Origin: Paraburkholderia kirstenboschensis
GTDB lineage: Bacteria > Pseudomonadota > Gammaproteobacteria > Burkholderiales > Burkholderiaceae
Assembly (NCBI RefSeq): GCF_904848585.1
Contig: NZ_CAJHCR010000004.1
Coordinates: 1-64,000 of the forward strand
Direction: 5' to 3'
Length of the DNA stretch: 64,000 bases
Under the pieces are notes generated by a model. The model did no database searches. It saw only the letters and a list, made by a program, of their open reading frames with translations, and was not told where the DNA came from. Positions 1 through 7,875 of this stretch are shown here, in pieces. A program made the position numbers and the translations under genes. Within the stretch, counting starts at the first letter, position 1, and every line of letters begins with the position of its first letter.

Positions 1-2
1 TG

Positions 3-371
3 ACCGGCGCCAACCGTAACGACGTCACTCAACTTCAAGCGCTGGTCGAGGCAATCCCGCCGATCGGCGGCAAGCGTGGCAGACCACTATCGAAGCCTCG
101 GGTCGTTCAGGACGACAGGGGCTACGACCACGACAAGTATCGACGTCCACTGCACGCCGCCGGCATTGCAACCGAAATCGCTCGGCGTGGTCAGCCTCAT
201 GGTAGTGGGCTAGGCAAAACACGCTGGGTTGTGGAGCGGACCATCTCGTGGCTTCACAACTTCCGCCGACTGCGCATCCGCTTCGAACATCTCGCTATTA
301 TCCACGAGGCTTTCCTCAGAATCGCCTGCTGCATCATATGCTGGCGACACCTGCAAAAGTCATTCTGTTAA
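3..371 (+). CDS. IS5-family transposase, C-terminal part (cut by window edge)
   Basis: The reading frame is open from the window edge to TAA at 369-371 and gives 122 residues. It contains DRGYDHDKYR and WVVERTISWLHNFRRLRIR, followed by a Cys-rich end (CCIICW). These are the last Asp region and the catalytic Glu region of DDE transposases of the IS5 family (IS427-like group). The first catalytic Asp and the N-terminus lie upstream of the window, so intactness cannot be judged. The gene points into the pilus operon. Its stop lies only a few bases from the end of pilX on the other strand, so the IS border is at about 372-390. Confidence 0.85.
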   Translation, partial: TGANRNDVTQLQALVEAIPPIGGKRGRPLSKPRVVQDDRGYDHDKYRRPLHAAGIATEIARRGQPHGSGLGKTRWVVERTISWLHNFRRLRIRFEHLAIIHEAFLRIACCIICWRHLQKSFC

Positions 372-390
372 CACCTCTAAAAAGGCCGTG
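372..390. mobile_element. Probable right end of the IS5-family element
   Basis: Between the transposase stop and the pilus gene lies AACACCTCTAAAAAGGCC. Read on the minus strand it begins GGCCTTTTTAGAGGTGTT, the kind of short terminal sequence seen at IS5-family ends. The matching left inverted repeat and the target duplication are outside the window, so the exact border is inferred. Confidence 0.5.
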
Positions 391-1021
391 CGGCGACGCG
401 CCGCCAATGGCGTTCCATGCTGTCGCCGTCGATAACCAGTTCCATTTGCAGCCATACCTGCGAGTCCTTGTTCTTGCCGAAGCCGCGCGATGTGAGCAGG
501 TACGCTCGTGCATTGGGGCGAGCCGGCAGACTCCATCCTTCGACCACGCATTGCGGCGCGCGCAGCGACCCGGGCCACTGCGCGACAGGTGTCGCGGCCG
601 CGGCTTCGAACGCAGCTTCGACTTTCCACTGCGTCGGTTCACGGGCGACTGGCGGCGACGCCAATGCGCCAATGCCCGTGCCCGCAACGACGCTGCGGGC
701 GCATAAGTTCAACGCCGAATCCGCAGCGTGGAATGCCTGCGAGTAGTCGCGCACATTGACGGCGCTACGCGCGGCCGCGACCGATGCCTCGAACCAGGCC
801 GCCGATGTCGCCAACAACATCGCCGAAATCAGCAGAACGATGGGCAGCACGGCGCCGCGGCAACGCGTGCGCGGTGTGCGGCGGCGTAGGCGCGAAGCAC
901 GGCGCCTCTGGCCGCTCGGCGCCGCCCTCGGCGCCACCCTCGGCGCCACCAATTGCTGTCCGCAGCCGCGCAGCGCTTGACCGACGCAATGGCACGCCTT
1001 GCTGCCTGGTGTGCAGGTCAC
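377..1021 (-). CDS. pilX: PilX-like minor pilin / pilus assembly protein, 3' end at an IS border
   Basis: Minor component of the type IV pilus, thought to sit in the pilus-tip complex. After a basic N-terminus it has RGAVLPIVLLISAMLL, a PilX-type hydrophobic N-terminal helix (about residues 55-75) without the Glu at +5 of normal prepilins. The ATG at 1021 overlaps the pilW stop (ATGA), which supports this start. However, the resulting pre-helix leader of about 55 residues is unusually long and includes a tandem VAPR repeat. The stop codon lies within what looks like the end of the IS, so the original C-terminus may have been replaced or shortened. Translation is coupled to pilW. pilY1, often found downstream, is not visible. 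Confidence 0.7.
   Translation of the reverse strand: MTCTPGSKACHCVGQALRGCGQQLVAPRVAPRAAPSGQRRRASRLRRRTPRTRCRGAVLPIVLLISAMLLATSAAWFEASVAAARSAVNVRDYSQAFHAADSALNLCARSVVAGTGIGALASPPVAREPTQWKVEAAFEAAAATPVAQWPGSLRAPQCVVEGWSLPARPNARAYLLTSRGFGKNKDSQVWLQMELVIDGDSMERHWRRVAARPF
915..950. repeat. Three tandem 12-bp units inside pilX
   Basis: The unit CTCGGCGCCRCC occurs three times in a row (915-926, 927-938, 939-950). On the minus strand it encodes Val/Ala-Ala-Pro-Arg/Ser in the leader of PilX. Length variation here would keep the reading frame. Confidence 0.8.
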
Positions 1022-1830
1022 GAAACAGCCTCCACGTGGTTACGCAGCGCGACCCGCCGCCAGAATGCTTGCCGCGGACGCAAGTCGCTCGCGATGCCGC
1101 TGACGCCATCGCAATCCAGATAGCGTGAGCGCTGCCCTTGCGGCGCGCCCCGCACGAGCACACAAATATCGACCGCTACGACGCTCGCCCACTGGTCGGC
1201 CATCACCGCCGACGCGTCTATCGCATTGACCGCGCCGGCCAGCCAGTACCTGATCCGCACGCGCTCGACGCCTTCGACCAGCGGCTGCGCAGAGCCTGTC
1301 TTGCCATTGCCTTCGCAATAAAGCTCCGGCTCGCCGGTCGAGCCGCTCACCTTGGCGTAGAAGCGATTGACCACCGGCACGCCGCGCTCGCCAAGCGCAG
1401 CGCTGCTGCTCGTCACGGCTTGTCCGAGACAGTCCGTTGTCAGTCCCGTCGATGACGGCCACGTCGACACGTTGTCGCCGACATATCGCACCGCCACGCC
1501 GTCTGATTTACCAGGCAATGTCTCGCACGTCAGACGGCTGTCATCCGTGCCGGCGGGATGGCCCCCCGAACAGCCGAACAACGGCGCCGGCGCGCGATAT
1601 TGCGCGGCATCCGCCGGCACGAAGCCCGCCATCTGCAACTGCTGCCCGACAAGGGTCAGGGCCGTCCAGCCGGCCTCGCGGATCCGCAGCGCATTGTTCG
1701 CGTGCTCAAAGGCTGCGCGCTGTGTCGTGTAAAGCGACACTACGCCAGCAGTCACTACGAGCCCCAGCGCAACGGCAATAACGAATTCGACCAGCGTATG
1801 ACCGCGCGCACGAAGCAAACGCGACATCAT
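1018..1830 (-). CDS. pilW: PilW-like minor pilin
   Basis: Type IV pilus minor pilin of the PilW family, 270 residues. From the ATG at 1830 the N-terminus contains GHTLVEFVIAVALGL. Prepilin peptidase would cut after Gly10, leaving the conserved Glu at mature position 5 and a long hydrophobic helix. The C-terminal part is a Cys-containing globular region. This start was chosen over upstream in-frame codons because ATG at 1830 overlaps the TGA of pilV (ATGA), as at the other junctions of this operon. An ATG one codon later is equally possible. Confidence 0.82.
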   Translation of the reverse strand: MMSRLLRARGHTLVEFVIAVALGLVVTAGVVSLYTTQRAAFEHANNALRIREAGWTALTLVGQQLQMAGFVPADAAQYRAPAPLFGCSGGHPAGTDDSRLTCETLPGKSDGVAVRYVGDNVSTWPSSTGLTTDCLGQAVTSSSAALGERGVPVVNRFYAKVSGSTGEPELYCEGNGKTGSAQPLVEGVERVRIRYWLAGAVNAIDASAVMADQWASVVAVDICVLVRGAPQGQRSRYLDCDGVSGIASDLRPRQAFWRRVALRNHVEAVS

Positions 1831-2285
1831 TTGACGAACGCCAGCGCGACACATGAGAAGCCCACGGGCGCGTTCACTCCGCCACAAGGCTCAGGCTTGT
1901 CGATCACGTCGTTCGCGCGCGGCAAGTTTTGCGAAGCCGCCCATGTCACTCGAGCCGCCGACACGCCACCGGTCGCGACGACCGACGCGTCGCCTCGCGG
2001 CAGCAGTGTTGCCGCTCGCGAGTTCCACGACGCGAGCGCGGCCTCGTTGCCCGACGTCGCGGACATCGCCTCAGCCACGGAATCGGCTATCCATGCGGCG
2101 TGTTCCCGCATCGACATTGCTCGGGCCTCACGCGCTGTCCACAATTGCCCGGCGATCAAACCGAGCGCCGTGACCCCCAGCACCGCGACGGCCAGCATTA
2201 CTTCGATCAACGAGCTGCCGCCGCACTCGCTGCTGCAACGCTGCGATGGTGGTTGCGCCAAAGATAGTCTGATGAACGGCCTCAT
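1827..2285 (-). CDS. pilV: PilV-like minor pilin
   Basis: Type IV pilus minor pilin, 152 residues. It has a prepilin signal CGGSSLIEVMLAVAVLGV (about residues 21-38), with cleavage predicted after Gly23 and Glu at mature +5. The ATG at 2285 overlaps the stop of the upstream fimT-like gene by ATGA. An upstream extension would run back into that gene. Two Cys near the C-terminus (GGVNAPVGFSC) could form a disulfide. It is translationally coupled within the four-gene operon. Confidence 0.8.
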   Translation of the reverse strand: MRPFIRLSLAQPPSQRCSSECGGSSLIEVMLAVAVLGVTALGLIAGQLWTAREARAMSMREHAAWIADSVAEAMSATSGNEAALASWNSRAATLLPRGDASVVATGGVSAARVTWAASQNLPRANDVIDKPEPCGGVNAPVGFSCVALAFVK

Positions 2286-2848
2286 GACGCCGCCCCGCAC
2301 GCCCCTGCGACGATCCGCGACCGCCCACCCGCCGCAATGCGGATGCAGCGCCGCCACTTATCGCCCTGAGTCGCTTCCGATGGCGCACGCGGTGCAATGT
2401 CGAAACTGCGGAAGGTGCCGATCAATTGGCCCGCGGGCGGCGTAAACGTCAGATTCGTCTGAGTACCCACGATGCTCACCGACGAAAGCGAGGAATGGGC
2501 GCGCAGCAGCGTAAGGGTGCCGGCTCGGTCCGCCAATACCGCCCAGCCGCAAGACCAGTCGGTCGTGCCAGTGGCGCACGGTTGCCCGGGGGCAAGACAG
2601 TGCCGCGCCGCATCTGTCCGGCATACGGTCACGCGAGCGCCGCGACGCAATGCCTCGCTGCGCGCATACGCGAGCGTCGACATGAGCGCCTTTGCGCGGG
2701 CGTCGACCTGATCCCGCACTTGCCACGCTACGAAGGATGGGGTCGCCGCCAACGCGATCACCGCTAGCAGCGCGACCACGACCAGCGTTTCGACAAGCGT
2801 AAATCCGCCGCACGGCGGCGAAGCGATTGCATGCTGTTTCATCTGCAT
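2282..2848 (-). CDS. fimT: GspH/FimT-family pseudopilin
   Basis: First visible gene of the minor-pilin operon, 188 residues from the ATG at 2848. The prepilin signal is GGFTLVETLVVVALLAVIAL, with cleavage after Gly15 and Glu at mature +5. The body has the Cys-rich pattern (CRTDAARHC, DWSCGW) and late FDIAPR/RRCIRI segments of the GspH/FimT domain. The start at 2848 is preceded by CAGGG as a likely ribosome site. The open frame extends to 2884, but this start puts the signal at the usual length. The protein would initiate or cap pilus assembly with PilV, PilW and PilX. Confidence 0.82.
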   Translation of the reverse strand: MQMKQHAIASPPCGGFTLVETLVVVALLAVIALAATPSFVAWQVRDQVDARAKALMSTLAYARSEALRRGARVTVCRTDAARHCLAPGQPCATGTTDWSCGWAVLADRAGTLTLLRAHSSLSSVSIVGTQTNLTFTPPAGQLIGTFRSFDIAPRAPSEATQGDKWRRCIRIAAGGRSRIVAGACGAAS

Positions 2849-3045
2849 CCCTGAACATTTCAAAGAATGCGGCGAATCTAGCAATTCGAGGGCGGCTCAA
2901 CAATCGGCCGAATGGCCAGGTGGCATTCAGACGCTATTGCGCGCAAGAATTCACGCGACGAACCATGACGGAGCGGGAAATGCAGAGACGGGAAGCGACG
3001 CGGCAACACACGAGCAGTCGGACGCGACGCGAGGCGCGTGGGCGC

Positions 3046-3528
3046 TCAGCGCTTACGCGACGGCTTGGGAGGAGAAGAAGCGTGGCGGAACTCTTCGATC
3101 ACGTCTTCAAATTCAGAGACGTCTTCAAAGCGCCGGTAAACAGAGGCGAAACGAACGTAGGCAATGGTGTCGAGCGCGCGCAGCTCGTTCATTACGAGTT
3201 CGCCGAGGCGCTCGCTGCGCACCTCGCGCTCGCCGCTGCCAAGGAGTTGGTACTCGATCCGGGCGACGGCCGCGTCGATCGCGTCTGCTGCAACCGGACG
3301 CTTGCGCAGCGCCAGTTGCATGCTTGCGACAATTTTGCGGCGATCGAATTCGGTACGGCTGCCGTCTTTCTTGACGACCGAGGGCAACGCCAGCTCGACC
3401 CGCTCATACGTCGTGAAACGTTTGTCGCAGGCCGGGCAGCGGCGGCGCCGGCGAATCGTCGCGCCGTCTTCGGAGACACGCGAGTCGACAACCTGCGTAT
3501 CGGCGTGACGGCAGAAAGGGCAATGCAT
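3046..3528 (-). CDS. nrdR: Transcriptional repressor NrdR
   Basis: 160 residues, the usual NrdR length or slightly over. An N-terminal zinc ribbon uses Cys3, Cys6, Cys31 and Cys34 (CPFC and CPAC), followed by KRFTTYER and an ATP-cone domain ([16 protein letters not shown]). NrdR binds ATP/dATP and represses ribonucleotide reductase genes. It lies 6 bp downstream of glyA on the same strand, a glyA-nrdR pairing common in proteobacteria and probably co-transcribed. The C-terminal tail is rich in Lys, Arg and Pro. Confidence 0.96.
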   Translation of the reverse strand: MHCPFCRHADTQVVDSRVSEDGATIRRRRRCPACDKRFTTYERVELALPSVVKKDGSRTEFDRRKIVASMQLALRKRPVAADAIDAAVARIEYQLLGSGEREVRSERLGELVMNELRALDTIAYVRFASVYRRFEDVSEFEDVIEEFRHASSPPKPSRKR

Positions 3529-3534
3529 GGCGGC

Positions 3535-4782
3535 TTAGCGGTAGACCGGGAAACGCTGCGTCAACTCCGCGACCTGCCCGCGCACGCGATCGATCGTGGC
3601 TGTGTCTTCCGGGTTGTCCAGCACGTCGGCGATCAGGTTACCCACCTGCTCCGCTTCCTTGATGCCGAAGCCGCGGGTGGTCATGGCCGGCGAGCCGAGA
3701 CGGATACCGCTCGTCACAAACGGCTTTTCCGGGTCGTTCGGAATCGCGTTCTTGTTGACCGTGATGTGAGCGGCGCCGAGCGCGGCTTCCGCGGCCTTGC
3801 CGGTGATCTTCTTCGCACGCAGGTCGACCAGCATCACGTGGCTTTCAGTACGGCCCGACACGATGCGCAGACCGCGCTTGACGAGCGTCTCCGCCAGCAC
3901 GCGGGCATTTTCAACGACTTGTTGCTGGTAAGCCTTGAATTCCGGCGACAGCGCTTCCTTGAACGCAACCGCCTTACCGGCGATCACGTGCATCAGCGGG
4001 CCGCCCTGAATGCCCGGGAAGATCGCCGAGTTGATCTGCTTCTCGAATTCGGCCTTCATCAGGATCACGCCGCCGCGCGGGCCGCGCAGGCTCTTGTGCG
4101 TGGTGGTGGTCACGAAGTCCGCGTGCGGCACCGGATTCGGGTAGACGCCAGCGGCGATCAGACCGGCGTAGTGCGCCATGTCGACCATGAAGTACGCGCC
4201 GATCGACTTCGCGATTTCCGACAGACGTTCGAAGTCGATACGCAGCGCGAATGCGGACGCACCGGCAACAATCAGCTTCGGTTTGTGTTCCTGGGCGAGC
4301 TTTTCGGCAGCGTCGTAGTCGATGTCTTCGGCTTCGTTCAGGCCGTAGCTCACGACGTTGAACCACTTGCCCGACATGTTGACGGGCGATCCGTGCGTCA
4401 GGTGGCCGCCGTGCGCGAGGCTCATGCCCATGATCGTGTCGCCCGGCTTGAGCATGGCGAAGAACACACCCTGGTTCGCCTGCGAGCCCGAGTTCGGCTG
4501 CACGTTGGCAGCCTCCGCGCCGAACAGTTGCTTTACGCGGTCGATCGCGAGCTGCTCCGCCACGTCGACATATTCGCACCCGCCGTAGTAGCGCTTGCCC
4601 GGGTACCCTTCGGCGTACTTGTTCGTGAGTTGCGAGCCTTGCGCAGCCATCACAGCCGGGCTCGTGTAGTTTTCCGACGCGATCAGTTCGATATGCTCTT
4701 CCTGACGACGGTTTTCCTGCTCGATCACCTTCCAGAGTTCAGGGTCGACGTTGGCGATGGTGCTTTGGGCTCTGTCAAACAT
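3535..4782 (-). CDS. glyA: Serine hydroxymethyltransferase
   Basis: 415 residues, full length. It converts serine and tetrahydrofolate to glycine and 5,10-methylene-tetrahydrofolate in the cytosol. The PLP lysine motif [13 protein letters not shown] is present. The N-terminal [13 protein letters not shown] and [15 protein letters not shown] segments are classic SHMT signatures. nrdR follows 6 bp later, linking one-carbon and nucleotide metabolism. The 513 bp upstream contain no gene. Confidence 0.98.
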   Translation of the reverse strand: MFDRAQSTIANVDPELWKVIEQENRRQEEHIELIASENYTSPAVMAAQGSQLTNKYAEGYPGKRYYGGCEYVDVAEQLAIDRVKQLFGAEAANVQPNSGSQANQGVFFAMLKPGDTIMGMSLAHGGHLTHGSPVNMSGKWFNVVSYGLNEAEDIDYDAAEKLAQEHKPKLIVAGASAFALRIDFERLSEIAKSIGAYFMVDMAHYAGLIAAGVYPNPVPHADFVTTTTHKSLRGPRGGVILMKAEFEKQINSAIFPGIQGGPLMHVIAGKAVAFKEALSPEFKAYQQQVVENARVLAETLVKRGLRIVSGRTESHVMLVDLRAKKITGKAAEAALGAAHITVNKNAIPNDPEKPFVTSGIRLGSPAMTTRGFGIKEAEQVGNLIADVLDNPEDTATIDRVRGQVAELTQRFPVYR

Positions 4783-5295
4783 ACGGATTCCGTTGAGTGT
4801 GTTCAGGTTGACCGGATCGTGCGCCGAATCTTGCGTAGAGGGTACGCGGCGCTGCTGGCGGCTGGGCCAGCCCTGACGTGGCGAAAGGAGAGTCGCCGCA
4901 CACGCGAGGCAGGACAGCCACCGTCAGCGCAAATTAATGCGCGCGGATCACGGCTGCCCAGGCGAACGGCAAAACGGCACCCTGCGCTTCACGGTGGGTT
5001 TTTCCACCTTGAACCCGATTGGTTGGATCGGTTCTATCGCCAGTCACGCAGGGGTGAGCGCGTTAGTTTATTGGAAGAGGATCGAATAGGCAACCGGGTT
5101 TCCGCCGTCGCCCGGAGCGCCGGCACGAAGGCCACCGAAGGCGCGGAGCATAGCGCGGCGCCATCCCGCGAAGGCCCGCCAGGAAGCCTGTGCGCACGTC
5201 TTGCGACGCAATCCATCCGGCTCGTCTATCCTTGCCGCAGCGCCGCATTGGAAGTAGGCTTGGGGCCTTTCTCTTCTACCGACCAGGGAACTGTA
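4783..5295. other. Gene-free divergent region between glyA and the SDR gene
   Basis: No credible coding sequence. The long plus-strand open frame across here is antisense to glyA and nrdR and is not coding. Two small inverted repeats stand out: GGTGG/CCACC (4993-5008) and a bulged stem GAACC(C)GAT/ATCGGTTC (5011-5034). Both could fold in a long 5' leader of glyA on the minus strand. I recognise no named riboswitch here. Confidence 0.5.
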
Positions 5296-6042
5296 ATGAT
5301 CGTGTTCGTCACCGGTGCGTCCGCAGGATTCGGCGCCGCCATCGCTCGTGCCTTCGTCAAGGGCGGCCATCGCGTCGTCGCCACGGCCCGCCGCAAAGAC
5401 CGCCTGCAGGCGCTCGCCGACGAACTCGGCGACGCCCTCCTGCCTTACGAACTGGACGTGCGGGACCGCGCGGCCGTGGAGGCGGTCCCGGCAGCCTTGC
5501 CCGCCGGATTCGCCGCCATCGACGTGCTCGTGAACAACGCCGGCCTCGCGCTGGGCGTCGAGCCGGCGCAGAAGGCGAGCCTCGACGAATGGCAGACGAT
5601 GATCGAAACGAACTGCACCGGCCTAGTCCAGGTCACGCACGCGCTGTTGCCCGGCATGGTCGAGCGCAACCGCGGCCATATTTTCAACCTCGGCTCGGTC
5701 GCCGGCCGCTGGCCTTATGCCGGCGGCAATGTCTACGGCGCCACCAAGGCGTTCGTGCGCCAGTTCAGCCTGAACCTGCGCGCGGACCTGGCAGGCACCG
5801 CGCTTCGCGTGACCGACATCGAGCCGGGCCTGTGCGGCGGCACCGAATTTTCGAACGTGCGTTTTCGGGGCGACGACGAAAAGGCCGGCAAGGTCTATGA
5901 AAACGTCCAACCGCTGACGGCCGAAGATATCGCCGATTCGATCTACTGGATCGCCACTCGCCCGGCACACGTCAACATCAATACGATCGAACTGATGCCA
6001 GTGGCGCAATCGTTCGCCGGTTTGACCATTCATCGCGGCTAA
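5296..6042 (+). CDS. ydfG: Short-chain dehydrogenase (YdfG-like 3-hydroxy acid dehydrogenase)
   Basis: 248 residues. An NADP-binding TGASAGFG lies at residues 6-13, NNAG near 80-83, and the catalytic Ser134, Tyr147 and Lys151 (YGATK) follow. The C-terminal EPGLCGGTEFSNVRF region and INTIELMPVAQS ending match YdfG-type enzymes. These oxidise 3-hydroxy acids such as serine, allo-threonine and 3-hydroxypropionate with NADP. ATG 5296 has AGGGAA just upstream. The open frame reaches back to 2827, but that part is antisense to glyA and nrdR. Exact substrate is inferred from the family. Confidence 0.9.
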   Translation: MIVFVTGASAGFGAAIARAFVKGGHRVVATARRKDRLQALADELGDALLPYELDVRDRAAVEAVPAALPAGFAAIDVLVNNAGLALGVEPAQKASLDEWQTMIETNCTGLVQVTHALLPGMVERNRGHIFNLGSVAGRWPYAGGNVYGATKAFVRQFSLNLRADLAGTALRVTDIEPGLCGGTEFSNVRFRGDDEKAGKVYENVQPLTAEDIADSIYWIATRPAHVNINTIELMPVAQSFAGLTIHRG

Positions 6043-6111
6043 AAGGCCCGCCGGACGGCGCGCACATCTTGAAACAGACCTCGCAGTGTGCGATCCGGTA
6101 AAATGCGCCGC

Positions 6112-6582
6112 ATGAATATGACGACCAGCCAGCCAGGCACGGAAATCGGCCATTCGTGGGGCATCCGCGTGTACTACGAAGATACCGACGCCGGCGGCAT
6201 CGTGTTTTACGCGAATTACCTGAAGTTCTTTGAACGGGCGCGCACCGAATGGCTACGCGCGTGCGGCATCGACCAGAATCGGCTCGCCGATGAAACGGGC
6301 GCGATTTTCATCGTCCGCAGCACCGCAGTCGACTATCGGGCGCCCGCGCGTCTCGACGACGTCGTCAAAGTGGTGAGCCGGATCGAACGGCTCGGCAGAG
6401 CGTCGGTGGACTTCGCGCAGGAAGCGTGGCGCGAGGGCACGCTGCTTGCTACCGGCTCGATCCGGGTCGGCTGCGTGGAGCGCACAGCGCTGCGCCCCGC
6501 CGCAATTCCGCCGCAGGTCCTGGCAGCTTTGCGGCGTGGACCATCCGTGCGCGACGGCGGGGTGTCAACGGACGCATGCTGA
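6112..6582 (+). CDS. ybgC: Tol-Pal-associated acyl-CoA thioesterase YbgC
   Basis: 156 residues of the hot-dog fold. The motif YYEDTDAGGIVFYANYLKFFERARTEW carries the active-site Asp and Tyr typical of YbgC/4-hydroxybenzoyl-CoA thioesterases. It is the usual first gene of the tol-pal cluster and is linked to phospholipid metabolism. Several in-frame ATGs exist (6103, 6112, 6118). 6112 was chosen because 6103 overlaps a -10-like TAAAAT at 6099-6104. The Arg/Pro-rich tail after about residue 130 is less conserved. Confidence 0.9.
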   Translation: MNMTTSQPGTEIGHSWGIRVYYEDTDAGGIVFYANYLKFFERARTEWLRACGIDQNRLADETGAIFIVRSTAVDYRAPARLDDVVKVVSRIERLGRASVDFAQEAWREGTLLATGSIRVGCVERTALRPAAIPPQVLAALRRGPSVRDGGVSTDAC

Positions 6583-6740
6583 CTCCCGCTGTTACGGGGC
6601 CAGTGAACTCGCATCGACCAAGCAGCACAAAAGCATGGTTCGGCTTGCAATACCGCCGATGCTTCCGTTTTGCTCACGGCAAGCTTCGTGTGGCCTTGCA
6701 AAGCCGGACGCCCCTTTCGGGACGATAAAACGAACCTTTT

Positions 6741-7418
6741 ATGAACACTACACAAGATCTGTCGATCGTTTCTCTCGTACTCAACGCGAGCCTGCTGGCG
6801 CAGGCCGTCATGGCGCTCCTGCTGTTGCTGTCATTGCTCTCGTGGACTTTCATCTTCCGCAAGTGGTTTGCGATCCGCCGCGCCCGCGCGCAGACTGAGC
6901 GTTTCGAACGCGATTTCTGGTCGGGCGGCGACCTGCAGGCGCTGTATCAGAGCGCTGCCAATAACCGTCACACCATCGGCGCGCTTGAACGCATTTTCGA
7001 GTCAGGCATGCGCGAATTCCTCAAGGGCAAGGAAAAACGCCTGAACGACCCGGGTGCGATTCTCGACGGCGCGCGCCGTGCAATGCGTGCGGCGTTCCAG
7101 CGTGAAATGGACGTGCTCGAAGCGAACCTCGCGTTTCTCGCGTCGGTCGGTTCAGTCAGCCCGTATATCGGTTTGTTCGGCACGGTGTGGGGGATCATGA
7201 ATGCGTTTCGCGGACTCGCCAACGTGCAGCAGGCCACGCTTGCGAACGTGGCGCCGGGCATCGCCGAAGCGCTGACCGCAACCGCGATCGGCCTGTTCGC
7301 CGCGATCCCGGCCGTGGTCGCATATAACCGCTACGCGCACGACATCGACCGTCTGGCGATCCGCTTCGAGACGTTCATCGAAGAGTTCTCGAACATCTTG
7401 CAGCGCCAGGCGCACTAA
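6741..7418 (+). CDS. tolQ: Tol-Pal system proton-channel subunit TolQ
   Basis: 225 residues with the MotA/TolQ/ExbB architecture. One N-terminal membrane helix (about residues 15-40, MALLLLLSLLSWTFIF) is followed by a cytoplasmic segment. Two further helices lie at about 135-160 (SVGSVSPYIGLFGTVWGIM) and 170-195 (GIAEALTATAIGLFAAIPAVVAYN). With TolR it forms the proton-driven motor that energises TolA. tolR starts 10 bp later after a good AAGGAG site. Confidence 0.97.
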   Translation: MNTTQDLSIVSLVLNASLLAQAVMALLLLLSLLSWTFIFRKWFAIRRARAQTERFERDFWSGGDLQALYQSAANNRHTIGALERIFESGMREFLKGKEKRLNDPGAILDGARRAMRAAFQREMDVLEANLAFLASVGSVSPYIGLFGTVWGIMNAFRGLANVQQATLANVAPGIAEALTATAIGLFAAIPAVVAYNRYAHDIDRLAIRFETFIEEFSNILQRQAH

Positions 7419-7428
7419 GGAGTCCACG

Positions 7429-7875
7429 ATGGCAGGCTCTCGCTCCTCCAGCATGCGCGGCGGCCGCTCGCGCCGCGCGATGTCCGACATCAACGTCGTG
7501 CCGTATATCGACGTGATGCTCGTGCTGCTCGTCATCTTCATGGTGACCGCGCCGCTAGTCGCGCCGTCCATCGTCAATCTGCCGACCGTCGGTGGCGCAG
7601 CGCCGCAACAGCAAACGCCGCCAGTGATCGTCAACATTCGCGCGGACGGCAACATGAGCGTCAAATACAAGGACGACTCCGGCGCGCAGCAGCAGGAGGA
7701 CGTGACGAAAGCGGGCCTCAACGGTTTCATCGCCGACCGCGCACGGTCGCATCCCGATCAGCCTGTCGTGATCGCCGCCGATAAGACCGTGAAGTATGAA
7801 GTCGTGATGAACGTGATGTCCGAGCTGAAGGCACGGGGCGTCAAACGCGTTGGATTGCTCGTCAAATCGCAATGA
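7429..7875 (+). CDS. tolR: Tol-Pal system motor subunit TolR
   Basis: 148 residues of the ExbD/TolR family. After a basic N-terminus comes MSDINVVPYIDVMLVLLVIFMV, a single membrane helix with the conserved proton-carrying Asp. A periplasmic domain ends in KVKYEVVMNVMSELKARGVKRVGLL-like sequence. The ATG is preceded by AAGGAGTCC. Its stop overlaps the tolA start (ATGA), so tolR and tolA are translationally coupled. Confidence 0.97.
   Translation: MAGSRSSSMRGGRSRRAMSDINVVPYIDVMLVLLVIFMVTAPLVAPSIVNLPTVGGAAPQQQTPPVIVNIRADGNMSVKYKDDSGAQQQEDVTKAGLNGFIADRARSHPDQPVVIAADKTVKYEVVMNVMSELKARGVKRVGLLVKSQ

Noticed and set aside
2827..5295. Very long plus-strand open frame joined to the short-chain dehydrogenase
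   Set aside because: It is antisense to nrdR and glyA, is Arg/His-rich and resembles no family. Only the part from 5296 is coding.
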